A stretch of DNA of 64,000 nucleotides from Monarcha castaneiventris obscurior. Taxonomy: Eukaryota > Chordata > Aves > Passeriformes > Monarchidae. The position numbers were made by a program, and so were the translations under genes. A model generated the notes under the pieces. That model had not been told where the DNA came from. It worked only from the letters and a program-made list of their open reading frames with translations, and did not search any database. The DNA lies in the NCBI GenBank assembly GCA_026261815.1, contig JAMPIT010000682.1:1188001-1252000 (forward strand), written 5' to 3'. Positions 27,501 through 38,200 of this stretch are shown in pieces. Every line of letters starts with the position of its first letter. The stretch's first letter is position 1.

Positions 27501-30500
27501 ACAGCTTCATCTGGCCTTACATCTCGTTCTTGGCCAGCAGGGTAGTCCATACCATACGGCCACAGTAATTAATCAGCTCAGGGCTTTGTTGGGATCCCTG
27601 TGTGGCTGTGAGTTGCACAAAAAGACTTGCTGACTTGGCTTTTTAGCTATAAGGTAACTTGACAGTGCCCATTCCATTCCCAAAACAAATGACTGAAACC
27701 TAGAAACAGAAGCAGATTTAGAAGCAGGTGTGCACTACTTCAGGAGAAAAATAAGTGCTGTGAATGAAACCTGTACAACCACTGAAATTGCTTAATCTTT
27801 GCTTTTGACTTACACTTCAGAGGTAGCTAATGAAATCTTTCTGGCTTTTTGAAGTTAGACTGTAAAATGGTGATGGCTTTATTTATTATTTAATACTACT
27901 CTTACCTGTCACAGCCTCATCTAATATTTGAATTGCTTGGATTTGACTCTTTGTTCATGTGCCACAAGGCATAAGGAGCAGGGAGCCATCAGCCTGTGAA
28001 GCAGTTTCACACCATTTTAATCTGCCTAAACTTTCAATCAAGTTTGATGGCACAGTGAAAAATGCTGTGTTAATTCATGTGCACTGCACTGTGTCCAGTG
28101 ACAGTCATAATGTGGGGATAATAACATATGCCTTGACAGCTGTGCTGCCTCCCCTGCATTCCTGGTGTTCTTCCTCCTTGCTCAGAACTAGGCACCATTT
28201 CTCGCACTCCCTGAGCTGCATGGGTGCCAAAATTTTGAGGTGTGTCCTGGGAAAGCAGTCAACACCTGCAATTCCTGTTGGGGTCAAGGAGAAGCGTGCA
28301 AATGCTTGGCATTTCTCTTCCATGTCACCTCCCAAACAAGTGCTTTTCACAAAAACTTTTTCCAAAGCCTTTGAAACCTTTAAAAGCACAGTCTCTACTG
28401 TCAGGTGCTTTCAGTTCCTCTCGTTTTCTTGGTGGCTCCACGTTGCAGGGACTTGTGGAAATGGAACAAGGGGAAGGTTGCAATCAGACCTGTGCAGAAG
28501 CAAACAGATATAACCCGGAACTGCTGTGCATAAACCCTTGGGGGTGTTCTTTAGTAAAATGGATTGAAAGCTCCAAGGAAAGTCGTGTGAGACTTTCACT
28601 CACTTTTCAGCACTCTCTTTAAAGCTACAGTAAAATAAAGAGACGTCCAAATGTAATTGTATGTCTCCTTTTTTTGCACAAGTTCTGCTGAGGAGAACTC
28701 TGCCTGCAGCCCCTTTCTGTTCTTCCCCTCATAGTGATGAGGTGGAGGAATGAGGAAATGGCTGTGTGGGGGCTTAGCTGCTTGTTGGGGTGAACTCTCC
28801 ACAGCTGGTTATTTTCTTTCCTGGTTAAGGAAAGGGAAAAGCCAGTATTGAACCCCTCTCTTTAACTGGCACCTTCCCTTACACCTTCTTACTTACAGTA
28901 ATACATAGCTGGTTTAAAACACTCTGCACTTCCTTAGAATTTCAGAAGTACTCAAGCAAGTTAAAAGCCTACATCCTTCACAAAAACACTTATGAACATA
29001 TTTTTCCTGTTCTAAATTCCTGAGTTGTACATGAGGATGGATCTTTGGCTCCTGAGTCATTCTGTTGCAGTTAAGCCTCATGGGGGGAAAGAAAAAAGTA
29101 AATTATTTATTATTTCCACCTGAGAGATGGTGGGACTGAAGCAAACTTGTCTACTGATTTGTGCCTTTTTTTGCTAGTGCCAGAGTAGTTCCTGGTTGCA
29201 CTCAATTTCTTGACTGTTTTTCACAAAGATGGAGAGATAAGTGCAGTATTTGTTTTCATGGTGTGGGTAAATTGGGAAAAGTTGAAGCAGAGGTTGAAAG
29301 TAATAGGGAGGTGGGATACCTAGATGAGAAATATTCCTTACCCGGGACACTGTCCTGAGCCTCGACAAAACTCCTGAGTCCTGCTGCTCCTCCAAGTCAG
29401 TGCTGCAGCACTGTAACAGGGAAGAACATAAAAACCCAAACCAAATCCAAAAACCAACCAACCAACCAAAAAAAAGCCCCCAAAACCAAACAAAACCGAA
29501 GAAGGTGGCTGGAAATTAGGGCACTAAGTGGTGAAGAGATGAAATTGCCTCCTCAGCCTCAGTTTCTGGAGTTAAAGGGACAAGAATTCTACTGCCACAT
29601 GCTTGGAGAAACGAGAGGGCCAAAGAGTTTAAGGATGCATGCACACCATCAGGTTCTGCTGGCCCCAGAAACCCATAAAAGGATGCTGCAGAGCAGGTTT
29701 GACCAAACCCTACAGCTCATGTTGGCAAAAATTGCAGGGCTGGGTAGTTTTCCTGTTCCAATATTGACTTGTGTGACAAGGTTTTTATTTTTTTTTTTTT
29801 ATTAAAAGGCCTCAGTGCACTGTTGCAGGAACTTCTTTCGCCTCTGCTATCTCAAATCCTGTTTATAGAAATGTGGGCGTGTAGGCTTGATAGCTGTTCA
29901 ATCCTAACCTTTGCTTCAGCAGCTGACTTTCAGGCACTCTGTTTCGCAAGATTAATATCCTCTTAATAAAAATAACCATGTGTGCCTCGAACTCTGCTTA
30001 AATGTGGGTATCTGCAAACAAGTTGAAAATGGCTTAGCCGATATTGCGAGCTGAACTTAAAAAAAAAAATCCTAAAATAGCATGCAAAATGTTAAAACAT
30101 TTTCTGCACGCTCGTTGATGTATTAAGAAGGGAGCTTTTCAAAGAAGCCAGTGGGCAAATGCCAGGGGCTGCACTACATGAAACACTTCCCATTCTCCAC
30201 AGCTGAATAAATGGTGTGGTGGGCACAGAGAGAGGTGGACACCAGCAGGAAGCAAGGGGGAGAAATTCAGGTCTCTAGTGCTGCCTAAAAAACAAAGGAA
30301 AATCTTCGCAAACAATGTTAAGAGTGGTAAGGTAAAAAGCAGTTCTTTCATGGAAGCTTTCAGGTGCACAAAGTGTTGGTATGCACATGCGTGATACAGG
30401 ATGTCTACAATTTTTATAAGGTAAATTAATAAATGTATCTAGCAGGTACATCCAGTAGGATTCCAGTTGCCCCAGGGTCTTTCCCTTGGAGTTGGTCCAG

Positions 30501-33500
30501 GGAACTGCTTGCCCTATACCTTGTTACATCTCTCAAATTCTGGTAAAAAACAAGGTATCCTTGTTAGAAGCTGTCTTCTTGAGGGTGCAACGAAACAGAA
30601 TGCCAAGAACCTGTTAGAAAGGGTTAGCTTATAATTCTGAAATGTGAGAGAGGGCAGCCAAAGTACTAGAAACTATATAACTGTATATTAAAAATCTACA
30701 AATGCATGAAGAAGCTAAAAACCCTTAGACATCCCCAGGCACATCCCCAGCCACGTCCTGCGCGTGGTCCTTGTTTGATCCTCAAAGGGGTGGGTCTGTG
30801 CTTTGCAAACGGCAGAAGAACATCCTCCCTGTGCTGACACTTGCTTTGTCTGCGTTCTGCCTGCAGTGGCTGAAGAACCCGGGCCCCCAGCACGAGAAGA
30901 GGACTCTCTTTGGGGACATGGTGTGCTTTTTGTTCATCACCCCGCTGGCGACCGTCTCCGGCTGGCTGTGCCTGCGAGGAGCCGTGGACCACCTGCACTT
31001 TAGTAGTCGGCTAGAAGCTGTCGGCCTCATTGCACTCACTGTGGCACTCTTCACTATTTACCTCTTTTGGACCCTAGTAAGTATCGGGGATCTTATTTAA
31101 CTCGCAGGAATAAGGGAAAGAGCAAACGGGAAAATTAATTGCACAGAGGGCTCCAGACCCTTGCACGGAGCATTGCTTCTCTTTGCCTCCTTGTGCTGGT
31201 AAGTGTAAACTGCATCTGTGAAAAACCTCTTGTTTACACACCATTCCAGCTCCCTGGAACACCAGAAAGTTTGCTTTGGGGTAAGGATTCTCAAATCCCA
31301 AACACCAGAGGGGACAGCAAGAGGGAGACAGGGAAGTAGCATGGAGGATTTCAAGAGGAGGGAGTTTCATCAAATGTGAGGCATGAAGTGTGAGGGCACA
31401 GCACACAAGAATAAAACATTTAGGTGAACAACTTGGCTGCCGCAGAGGATTCAGATTTTATTCTAATGCAACATCTTGCCAATTTTACAATTCAAAAGTA
31501 CAGGATGTGGGTGCTTCCCGTGCTTTTCCTCTAGTTTGTGGTGCTGGAGGAGGTCTGCAGCAGAACATGCATGTGCCCAGCTCCATAAAAACAGGGCTGC
31601 TTTTGCAGGTTAAATTGCATCCTGCACCCCAGCACGAGTCACCTGCATGCTAATCCATCCTTGTTCTGTGTCAAGTTGTTAAACTGAGATCATTTTCTGG
31701 CCCCAGCCCCCTGACAGGCACTTGGCCCAGCAGAAACGAGGGGAACATAGGGGACAGCTGCTAGAATGGGTGTTTATCAAGCCAAGGCCTAGCAGTTCAG
31801 TGAAAACTCCAAGTTCCTGCTTCGTTTGACATTTCACAGCTCTGTGCATGGTGTGGGAAGGGGAAGGAGAGCGGGGTGGGTGCAGAGGGGGAGCACTCAC
31901 AGCAGTGCTCCTGAGATGGTGCCATCCTGCCCGTGGTGCTGACATGGCCACATCCCACAGGGCCAGCACACAGCTCCAGCAGATTTGGATCCATGTAAGC
32001 TGCTGAGGAACTGGCACTTTTAAAAAACTGCATTAGTAGAACTAGCACACAGCAAGAAAACCCCTGTGCTGAGCCCTGAGGAAAAGGGGGGAACACAAAA
32101 ACCCCACGCTTCCTCACAATCATCTCCAGGAAAGCTATGAAAGGGAATGTCTCATTTACACATTTGTGACAGTGAAACCCTGTCTCACCCACAGAAGACT
32201 TCACCATCACCAAAATTGCTGGAAGTTGTAAAAGATGTTTTTTCAGTTGGATTTAAATTAGCTATGACAAATGGACTTATCCAACCTTGCTTATTAAAAC
32301 GACTTCAGCATCTCAGCTTTGGTCCCTGTCCCTGGGTATTGCATTTGCAGAATAAGAGGCAATAATGCCTTCTATTCACTTCATAAATTTTACCCCTTCA
32401 AAAGCACACAGAGAAAAGTGCTATTAACTCTTGGAGAACAGGATAGTGACAGTGAGCCTGATGCAAATGCACACCTTGCTTGATTTAATCGAAATTCAGG
32501 ATCTTTGATGCCCACTCAGTTGTGGACAGCTGTAATTCCACTCTCAGTCATTATTTAGGGCAGTAGGAGATGGGTGGTCCAAGGAAGGCCTTTAGGGGAC
32601 TGAATTACCAAATGATTGAAGCTGGGAGGCAAAATAACCCTCCCTTCAGTGATGTAGGGAAGCCCCAGCCTGGTTTGGCTTTGGGGAGGGCTCCAGGCTC
32701 CCCTTGTCATGCAGGAAGGAATGGTCCCACATACAGAAGTGTTAATTCCATCAAACTCTTCAGCAGCACATTCCTTGCCACTTTTGAAAGCAGGGGAATC
32801 CTGTTATGTGGCTGTGGCTGTGGCTGTGGCTGTGCAGGGAATTGTTTGAGTGCTGCAGGGTAAATTAAATACATGATAATGCAGTACTCCTCTGGGTCCT
32901 GGGAAAATTAAGAGAACTGAAAACTTCATTTTACTTGCGATAAATCAGCTTTCCTTCTCCGGAGGCAGAAGCTGGCATACAGATTATTTACACACCACAG
33001 TTATCCCAGTGAGCAGTGAACAGGAGGGATGTTATTTTTAGCATCCCAGAAGCTGTTTTTTCCCTCCCTCTAAAACAGAGAAGTTATCCATAAAACACTG
33101 TTGCTTTTTACTCTGCATTTTTTACACACGCCAGAAGAGGTGCCTGGTCCTCCCAAGAAGAAAGCTCCAGACCCAAAAAAGGGGATTGGCATTTAAACAA
33201 AGAATTCAGGGCCACGCTCTACTTTCTCTAGTACTATATACATGCTTGGTTTAACAGAGCAGCTGTTACTCAAAGAACCTCATGTTCTGCTGCTTGAAAA
33301 CTCAACCTGAACTCCAGCTCACTCTCCTGAAGCTGTCACCACATTCCACAGGGCGCCCACCTTTGCAGATGTTGGGGTGCTTTTTTACCCTCCTCCCTAC
33401 ATCAAGTGATGGTTGCTGCTCCTGCAGTGTGTTTTGAGAAGAGATTTCTCATATTCCTTCAGATGCAATGCTCCACAGAAAGAGAAGAAGCAGGATGCTT

Positions 33501-34748
33501 TCGGAATAGAGGAGGTGGAAAGTTGAGGGAATCAATCTGAGGAGGTGTCTTTGCAAAACTGCTTAGTAAACCAAAGCTTTATAGGTTTCCCTCAGACAGT
33601 GTAAAAAGATCTAATACAAAAAAAAAAAAAATCCCTTGTATGACATCACTGAAAGGTAAATTTCTTTAGTTTAAAGAGCAGCATTTTTGCAATAAGGAAA
33701 GGACACAGTGCGTGGGTCAACTCTGCCCATAACTTGAGAACACAATTATTATCATGTGGCACATTTCCCTCAAAATTTACAGTTTGTTGTTGGTTTTTGT
33801 TGGGGTTTTTTTGTTTGTTTGTTTTTTTAACTGCACATATACACCCTCTTACACACCTACAACTCCCACAACACTTGGCTGCCACTAAAACAAGTGGCAA
33901 ACTACTTTAAAAACATGGGGCCGAGCTATCTTGCATCTCCACAGCAGTCACACATTTCTGTTCCACAATGAGGTTGTAATTATCTGATAACAAAAAGAAC
34001 AAAACAAACAAAAAACCCCAAACAAAAACAAAAAACCTCAAAACAACAAAAAAAACCCCCACAAAACCCAAAAAAACCTAAAAAACCCACAAAAACCAAA
34101 AGAAAACAAAACGAAACAAAAAATTCAGAGACAATCTAAATTGAGACACCCACATTGTCAGCTCATTGTCTCTGTGCAATCCCAACTTGGATGCATTCAG
34201 CAGTAAAATATTACAAGGTAGAACACACAGCCCTGCCTTCCGCTGCCTGCAAGCCTCCACCATCCAAACAATTACCCCGTTTGTCACCTTAGCAGCCTGA
34301 AGTGAGAGTGGATATCCCAAATTCTCATTCCATGTGTGCCAACAGCTCTTGGGAAGGCAGAGGCAGGATGCCTGATTTTTTGGGTTGTGAAAAAGGGGAA
34401 TGAGAGGTAAATTAGGTACAGAGTGCTTTTCTCCTCCGCTGTGGCACCTTGGGGCATGAGCCATCCATATGGTAGGCCTCTCTTTTCACCACTTTTTTGC
34501 CCGTTTTGTCCCACTGGAAGGCATTTTGAGCCCCAGCTGACTCCTTGTAGGGTCACAGTGACTGAAGGCAGTGTCCCTTCTGTCCCCAGGTGTCGTTCAG
34601 GTACCACTGTCGGCTGTACAACGAGTGGCGTCGGAACAATCAGCGGGTGATGCTCCTCATCCCAAAGTCTGCCAACGTCCCCTCCACCCAGCAGTCCCTG
34701 CTGGGCCTGCAGCCCCTCAAAAGGAGCTCAAAGGAGACAATCGTGTGA
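17910..34748 (+). CDS. MARCHF3: MARCHF3, membrane-associated RING-CH E3 ubiquitin ligase (4 coding exons)
   Basis: The coding sequence joins 17910-18100, 19142-19346, 30867-31076 and 34590-34748: 765 nt, 254 residues plus stop, against 253 in human. The RING-CH zinc-binding residues are all present: Cys72, Cys75, Cys88, Cys90, His98, Cys101, Cys114, Cys117 (C4HC3). Two hydrophobic segments (about 146-166 and 183-203) separated by a short RGAVDHLHF loop fit the family's two-pass topology with both ends cytosolic. The C terminus ETIV is a class I PDZ-binding motif. Family knowledge: MARCH2/MARCH3 ubiquitinate membrane cargo in endosomes and regulate trafficking. The N-terminal 35 residues are Pro/Gly-rich and diverge from mammals; from about residue 42 (QYVMQVS) onward the match is close. 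The start ATG has G at -3. Identification is very secure; the 5' non-coding exon is not identified in the window. Confidence 0.97.
18101..19138 (+). other. MARCHF3 intron between coding exons 1 and 2
   Basis: Bounded by the donor GTAGGT and a CAGCAG acceptor. I see no repeat or gene in it. Confidence 0.85.
19142..19346 (+). CDS. MARCHF3: MARCHF3 coding exon 2, RING-CH domain (residues 64-132)
   Basis: Completes Ser64 and encodes the whole RING-CH finger: C-x2-C at 72/75, CEC at 88-90, H-x2-C at 98/101 and C-x2-C at 114/117, ending in RKPRPLVE. The donor is GTCAGT at 19347. The acceptor is a tandem CAGCAG (19136-19141). Use of the second AG gives QSPFND as in human; use of the first adds one Ser and starts the exon at 19139. 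Confidence 0.96.
21490..21521. repeat. A-rich/AAAAG microsatellite
   Basis: A poly-A run followed by four GAAAA units. Confidence 0.9.
22671..22691. repeat. 21-nt T homopolymer
   Basis: Uninterrupted T run in a MARCHF3 intron. Other runs are at 3908-3925 (T18) and 40586-40602 (A17). Confidence 0.9.
24276..24631 (-). repeat. Inverted duplication, arm 2
   Basis: Reverse complement of 8528-8883. Similarity stops at the CTGGAAGTGCCC boundary on one side and just past CTGGCTCACTGCTGTTCTG on the other. Confidence 0.95.
24497..25325 (-). mobile_element. CR1 LINE with ORF2 reverse-transcriptase remnant, internally deleted
   Basis: Minus-strand translation retains degenerate CR1 ORF2 pieces: [18 protein letters not shown] (about 25195-25275), a DWKKG-like patch near 24960-24990, and [10 protein letters not shown] (about 24695-24725). 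The rest of ORF2, including the catalytic FADD box, is missing, and the remnant joins directly to the CR1 3' end at about 24632. The frame is broken by frameshifts and stops. Confidence 0.85.
26880..27120 (-). mobile_element. Old, diverged CR1/L3-like fragment (tentative)
   Basis: The blocks AAATTTATTTGTGGACAAC, CCATTTGTTCTTAAGCCAAC and CTTGTCCCTCAGCTTAAGTA resemble antisense old CR1/L3 sequence. It is too diverged for a firm family. Confidence 0.5.
29429..29502 (+). repeat. A/C-rich low-complexity tract with CCAA units
   Basis: Includes ACCAACCAACCAACC and AAAACCAAACAAAACC. Confidence 0.85.
30867..31076 (+). CDS. MARCHF3: MARCHF3 coding exon 3, two membrane segments (residues 133-202)
   Basis: Runs from the acceptor CTGCAG (30861-30866) to the donor GTAAGT (31077), 70 codons in phase 0. 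It encodes [18 protein letters not shown], the first membrane segment ([20 protein letters not shown]), the loop, and most of the second segment ([19 protein letters not shown]). It is nearly identical to the human protein over its length. Confidence 0.97.
32807..32834 (+). repeat. TGTGGC hexanucleotide repeat
   Basis: About 4.7 copies, in the last MARCHF3 intron. Confidence 0.9.
33781..33829 (+). repeat. T/G-rich tract, complementary to 33990-34125
   Basis: Contains GTTTTTGTTGGGGTTTTTTT, which pairs almost perfectly with an A/C-rich block about 200 bp downstream. Confidence 0.8.
33990..34125 (+). repeat. A/C-rich low-complexity tract
   Basis: About 135 bp of A runs split by C, CC and CCCC, with almost no T or G. 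Confidence 0.88.
34590..34748 (+). CDS. MARCHF3: MARCHF3 last coding exon, cytosolic tail (residues 203-254 and stop)
   Basis: The acceptor is TGTCCCCAG (34581-34589); the exon opens [15 protein letters not shown] and ends KETIV followed by TGA at 34746-34748. YHCRL fits the YxxPhi-type sorting signal and the last four residues fit a class I PDZ ligand. Both are motif matches, not demonstrated functions. Confidence 0.96.
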   Translation: MSFRYHCRLYNEWRRNNQRVMLLIPKSANVPSTQQSLLGLQPLKRSSKETIV

Positions 34749-35250
34749 TTTGGGGCAGATCTGAGCAGGAGCCGTGCACTAAAGATGTTTTTTTCTCAGA
34801 CTCGTTGGGTTCAGGCAGCGTCCGGCACCCAGGAATGTGCTCTTCGAATTTACAGACTCTGACTGCAGAGGGATAAATCACTGCTCGAATTCAAGTCATG
34901 GATGCTGCAGTCATTTGTGACATTTGCTAAGCTGCCAAATGTGTTTAGTTAGCAGGGACCCTATGGATTCTGCAAATGTGTTAATTGTTGCATCATCAAG
35001 TGATGCAAACTTTTTTTATTGTTTAAAGTATTAAAACTCTGGTAATTAACAATGCAAACCAGGTTTTAAAAGCGCTTTGTTTTTATGATTTCTTGTTCCT
35101 ACAGTACTGGTTCTTTAGGCAGCTGGACAGCAACCAATATTTCTTTCTGCTTCCTAAAGCACAGCAATGGCATTTCCTCATCTGATTTTATCTGCAGGTC
35201 CATTATACCAATGTTTTGATTATTAAAATTTGTGCGTAATGAGTTCTACA
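34749..35250 (+). other. MARCHF3: MARCHF3 3' UTR, minimal extent inferred
   Basis: Follows the stop codon at 34748. Two ATTAAA hexamers, at 35030-35035 and 35222-35227, could end the transcript; the next canonical AATAAA downstream is not until about 36673. It contains an 8-bp stem-loop (34988-35008). The true 3' end cannot be fixed from sequence alone. Confidence 0.5.
35030..35035 (+). terminator. Candidate MARCHF3 polyadenylation signal (ATTAAA)
   Basis: This is the first strong hexamer variant downstream of the stop codon, 282 nt after it, preceded by a T-rich stretch and followed by GT/T-rich sequence at about 35060-35100. A second ATTAAA lies at 35222-35227. Confidence 0.4.
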
Positions 35251-38200
35251 AATTGGCACATTATTTAAATGCTACAAAGCCATTAGAAAATTATCTTACC
35301 CATTTCCTATTTGGCAGGGAAGGTCTCAGAGGAACATTCTTCAGTTATGAACCTACCGTGAGCAAGAGAAAAATTAGCCAAATTGCAATAATTTCCCTAT
35401 CAAAAGTATTATAGTACATAGCACTCAGGAAAAAAAAAAAACAAAAAACTTTTCCATGCAGAAGCAACAAATTAGGCCCCACATTCTTCACTGAAGCACA
35501 CATTCTGCTGGTGTGAATTCAAACTTACCCAATTTACCCTGCATTTACACCAAGCTGAATTTAACTCCACAGCTTACTTTCGTATAGGGAAAGCTCTGCA
35601 TACATAATGAATGAGATCATCTGATAAGTTTTAGGAAGCAGGGACTCGTCTTGCATGAAGAACAGCATTATCTTAGAGCAGCAGAAACTCCAGCTTGACA
35701 GGTAGGATTTGGCAGAGCGTGTGCAAACCGTGACCTCTCATGGTAGCACTGAGGCACCTTTTAAAATATCTGACACGCAGCCCTCTATGGTGACCAAATT
35801 GAATTTGGAGTGTAGAGACCAGACCTTACTCCTGGGTGACTTTATCTACTTCCCCTTGGTTTTATGCCCAATTCATTCAGCAATTCTTCACTCCTGGAAG
35901 AGACACGCTTATGTAGACAGACTTACTTTAAATAACTACACAAAATCTCATTACCAAATGCTGCCAGAATGAGAAATTGATACAAAGCCCCTCTGAACAG
36001 ACGAATTTCTTAGAAATGTGCATGGACGGCAATACCACCAGGTGCTTTGTTTTCCAAACCCTGCAGGAACTGAAAATCAAAAGGAAGACATAGCAGGAAG
36101 GCTAATAATTTGTTACTCATAAAGTTCAAGGTATTATGGGTATTTACCATCAGACAAGAAGTTATTTGATGTTTTGTGTGTGCTCTGTGGGGGGGGGAAA
36201 AAAGCTTAGTACACAAAGCCAAATCTGTTAAGTTTCTTTATTCTGTCTGTGGACCAGTCTAGCTGTGAGCATGTTATTTAACAATGTTCTTTGTAACTGT
36301 CAGTCATGGGGATAGGAGAATCATGGGGATATAAAGCAATAACAGCCTCGTTCCAACAGAAAGCTGCTTACACAACAAGCCAAGGTGTGTAAGAAAATCA
36401 TGAACCTGCGGATCTGCACTCATCAGCCTGACAGCAAGGCTGGGGGTGGTCATTGTGGCTGTGAATAACTGCTTCTCTTCCAGGGAAAATTATACAAGGC
36501 TCTGAAGGTATGGATATCACAAATTCTGTGATAGCCTAAAACCAGTAGTGCTTATCTATTAATTTTTTTTATACCTCTTCCCAAAGGTAAATAACCATGT
36601 AGATGGAAGACTGAACATGCACTTAAGCAGAGTTTCCAGGTTAGAAAAAAATCTGCTGGCCAGGGGCACAGAAATAAAGCAAATCTGGCTGGGTCAGGAT
36701 GCTGTCAGTGTTTTAATGCCAACACACATACTTTAGGTAATCTTTCTTCAAAACTCTGTTACTGCTTCTGCTTCTTTGGGAGATACTCCTGAAAGAATTG
36801 TTATTCTTAGTACTGCTGTTGGGTTTGTTCCATGAAACCAAAAATTAGGGCGATATGGAATTAAGGGGCAAAACATTCAGGGAAATGTTTATTCAAGTGA
36901 AGCTGCAAGGTCTATGCACAGAGATCAGCACAGTGACTTGGCCCAGCTCATCTGTGTTACTTCAAATTTTTGTTTTTGGTGTAAAGACAGCTTTATTTAT
37001 CTGAAGGAGGCATATTGAAGCAGACAGAGAGAACAAGTTGGGTCCAGTTCAGCACATGCATGACCAATCCTGTTTCTGTGCTTGATGCAGCTGCACAGCA
37101 GAACTGTCTGGTGAAGTCACCAGCAGCAGTGTCCCATGCATTTCCTTGAGGAAAAAAAAGTGGCAGGAAAGATCCAGTCAGACACCGCTGCATTAAACCC
37201 ATGGGAAAAAAGCATGCTTGTATTCTTCCTTGTTTTTCCTAAAACACAAGAACTGGGAGGTGAGATATGACTCCTTAATCCCGCTTCTGTTCTAAAGCTT
37301 TACAGACAGAAGGAGCTGCCAGATGGGAGTTGGTTTTTCCTTCCACGAGTTGACGCTGTTGTTGCCACACCAAGCCCAAACTTCCATGAAAACTGGATCA
37401 TTACAGCAAATATTTCACAACAGCAGCAATACCCATTTCTGTCTGAATAAAAGTGAAAGACAAAACTGACCACAGTAGAAGCCAGCAGAGCTCCTGGCAG
37501 TACAATGACACCTTTGTTATGCTCTCCTTAAAAAACAAAATTAATTAAAGAACATAATTAATGAAAAGATGAGTGACCACTTTTTAATTTTTTTAAATGT
37601 CACTCAACTTGCCTCTTAGCAACTTTATGCTTTCTTCTCATGCAGCTGACCTTCTCATTTACATTCCTTTTCCAGATAAGAAGTTATACAGAAGGAACAG
37701 TACTCAACACTATTTGAGTCAGTATTTTAAGTTGCAAGTGATGAAAGCAGCCTATTCTAATTGAGTGTGATGAGTGCAATGCAAAAAAAAATGTGAGGAA
37801 GTTTTTACTTTTTTTGCATAGTCTTTTCCCTGCAGGACTTGCCTATCACATTACATAAAGATTTAGAAATACCACAGCTTTCTGTTCAGCTGGAAAGAAG
37901 TCACAGCAGAAGCAGTTACTAAAGATGCTTCAGTTTTTGGTGGTGTTTACGGTTTTCTTTCATTATTCAACTGTATGGTTCTGCCAGACTGAGACTTCGC
38001 AATGTTATTTGCATTTAATTTATTAAAACCAGCTTTGCACCAATACAAATTCACAGAGGATAAAGTGACAACTCTGCATAAAGGGACCCGGAGCCAATAT
38101 ATGCAACTGGCCTTTGATGCAAGGAGCACCATCAGAAGGAGGTATGAGAGTAGATATTGGGACAGACTCATGCACTAAGAGAGCTAAAGAAGCTCTCCCT

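Larger units (their letters stand above)
19347..30866 (+). other. MARCHF3 intron between coding exons 2 and 3
   Basis: An 11.5-kb intron (GTCAGT ... CTGCAG). It contains an AAAAG tract (21490-21521), a 21-nt T run (22671-22691), the second arm of the inverted duplication (24276-24631), a minus-strand CR1 (24497-25325), an older CR1-like fragment (about 26880-27120) and an A/C-rich tract (29429-29502). No other gene was recognised. Confidence 0.85.
31077..34589 (+). other. MARCHF3 intron between coding exons 3 and 4
   Basis: Bounded by GTAAGT and CCCCAG. It holds a G-tract cluster (31855-31891), a TGTGGC hexamer repeat (32807-32834), and paired T/G-rich (33781-33829) and A/C-rich (33990-34125) tracts. 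No gene was recognised. Confidence 0.85.
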
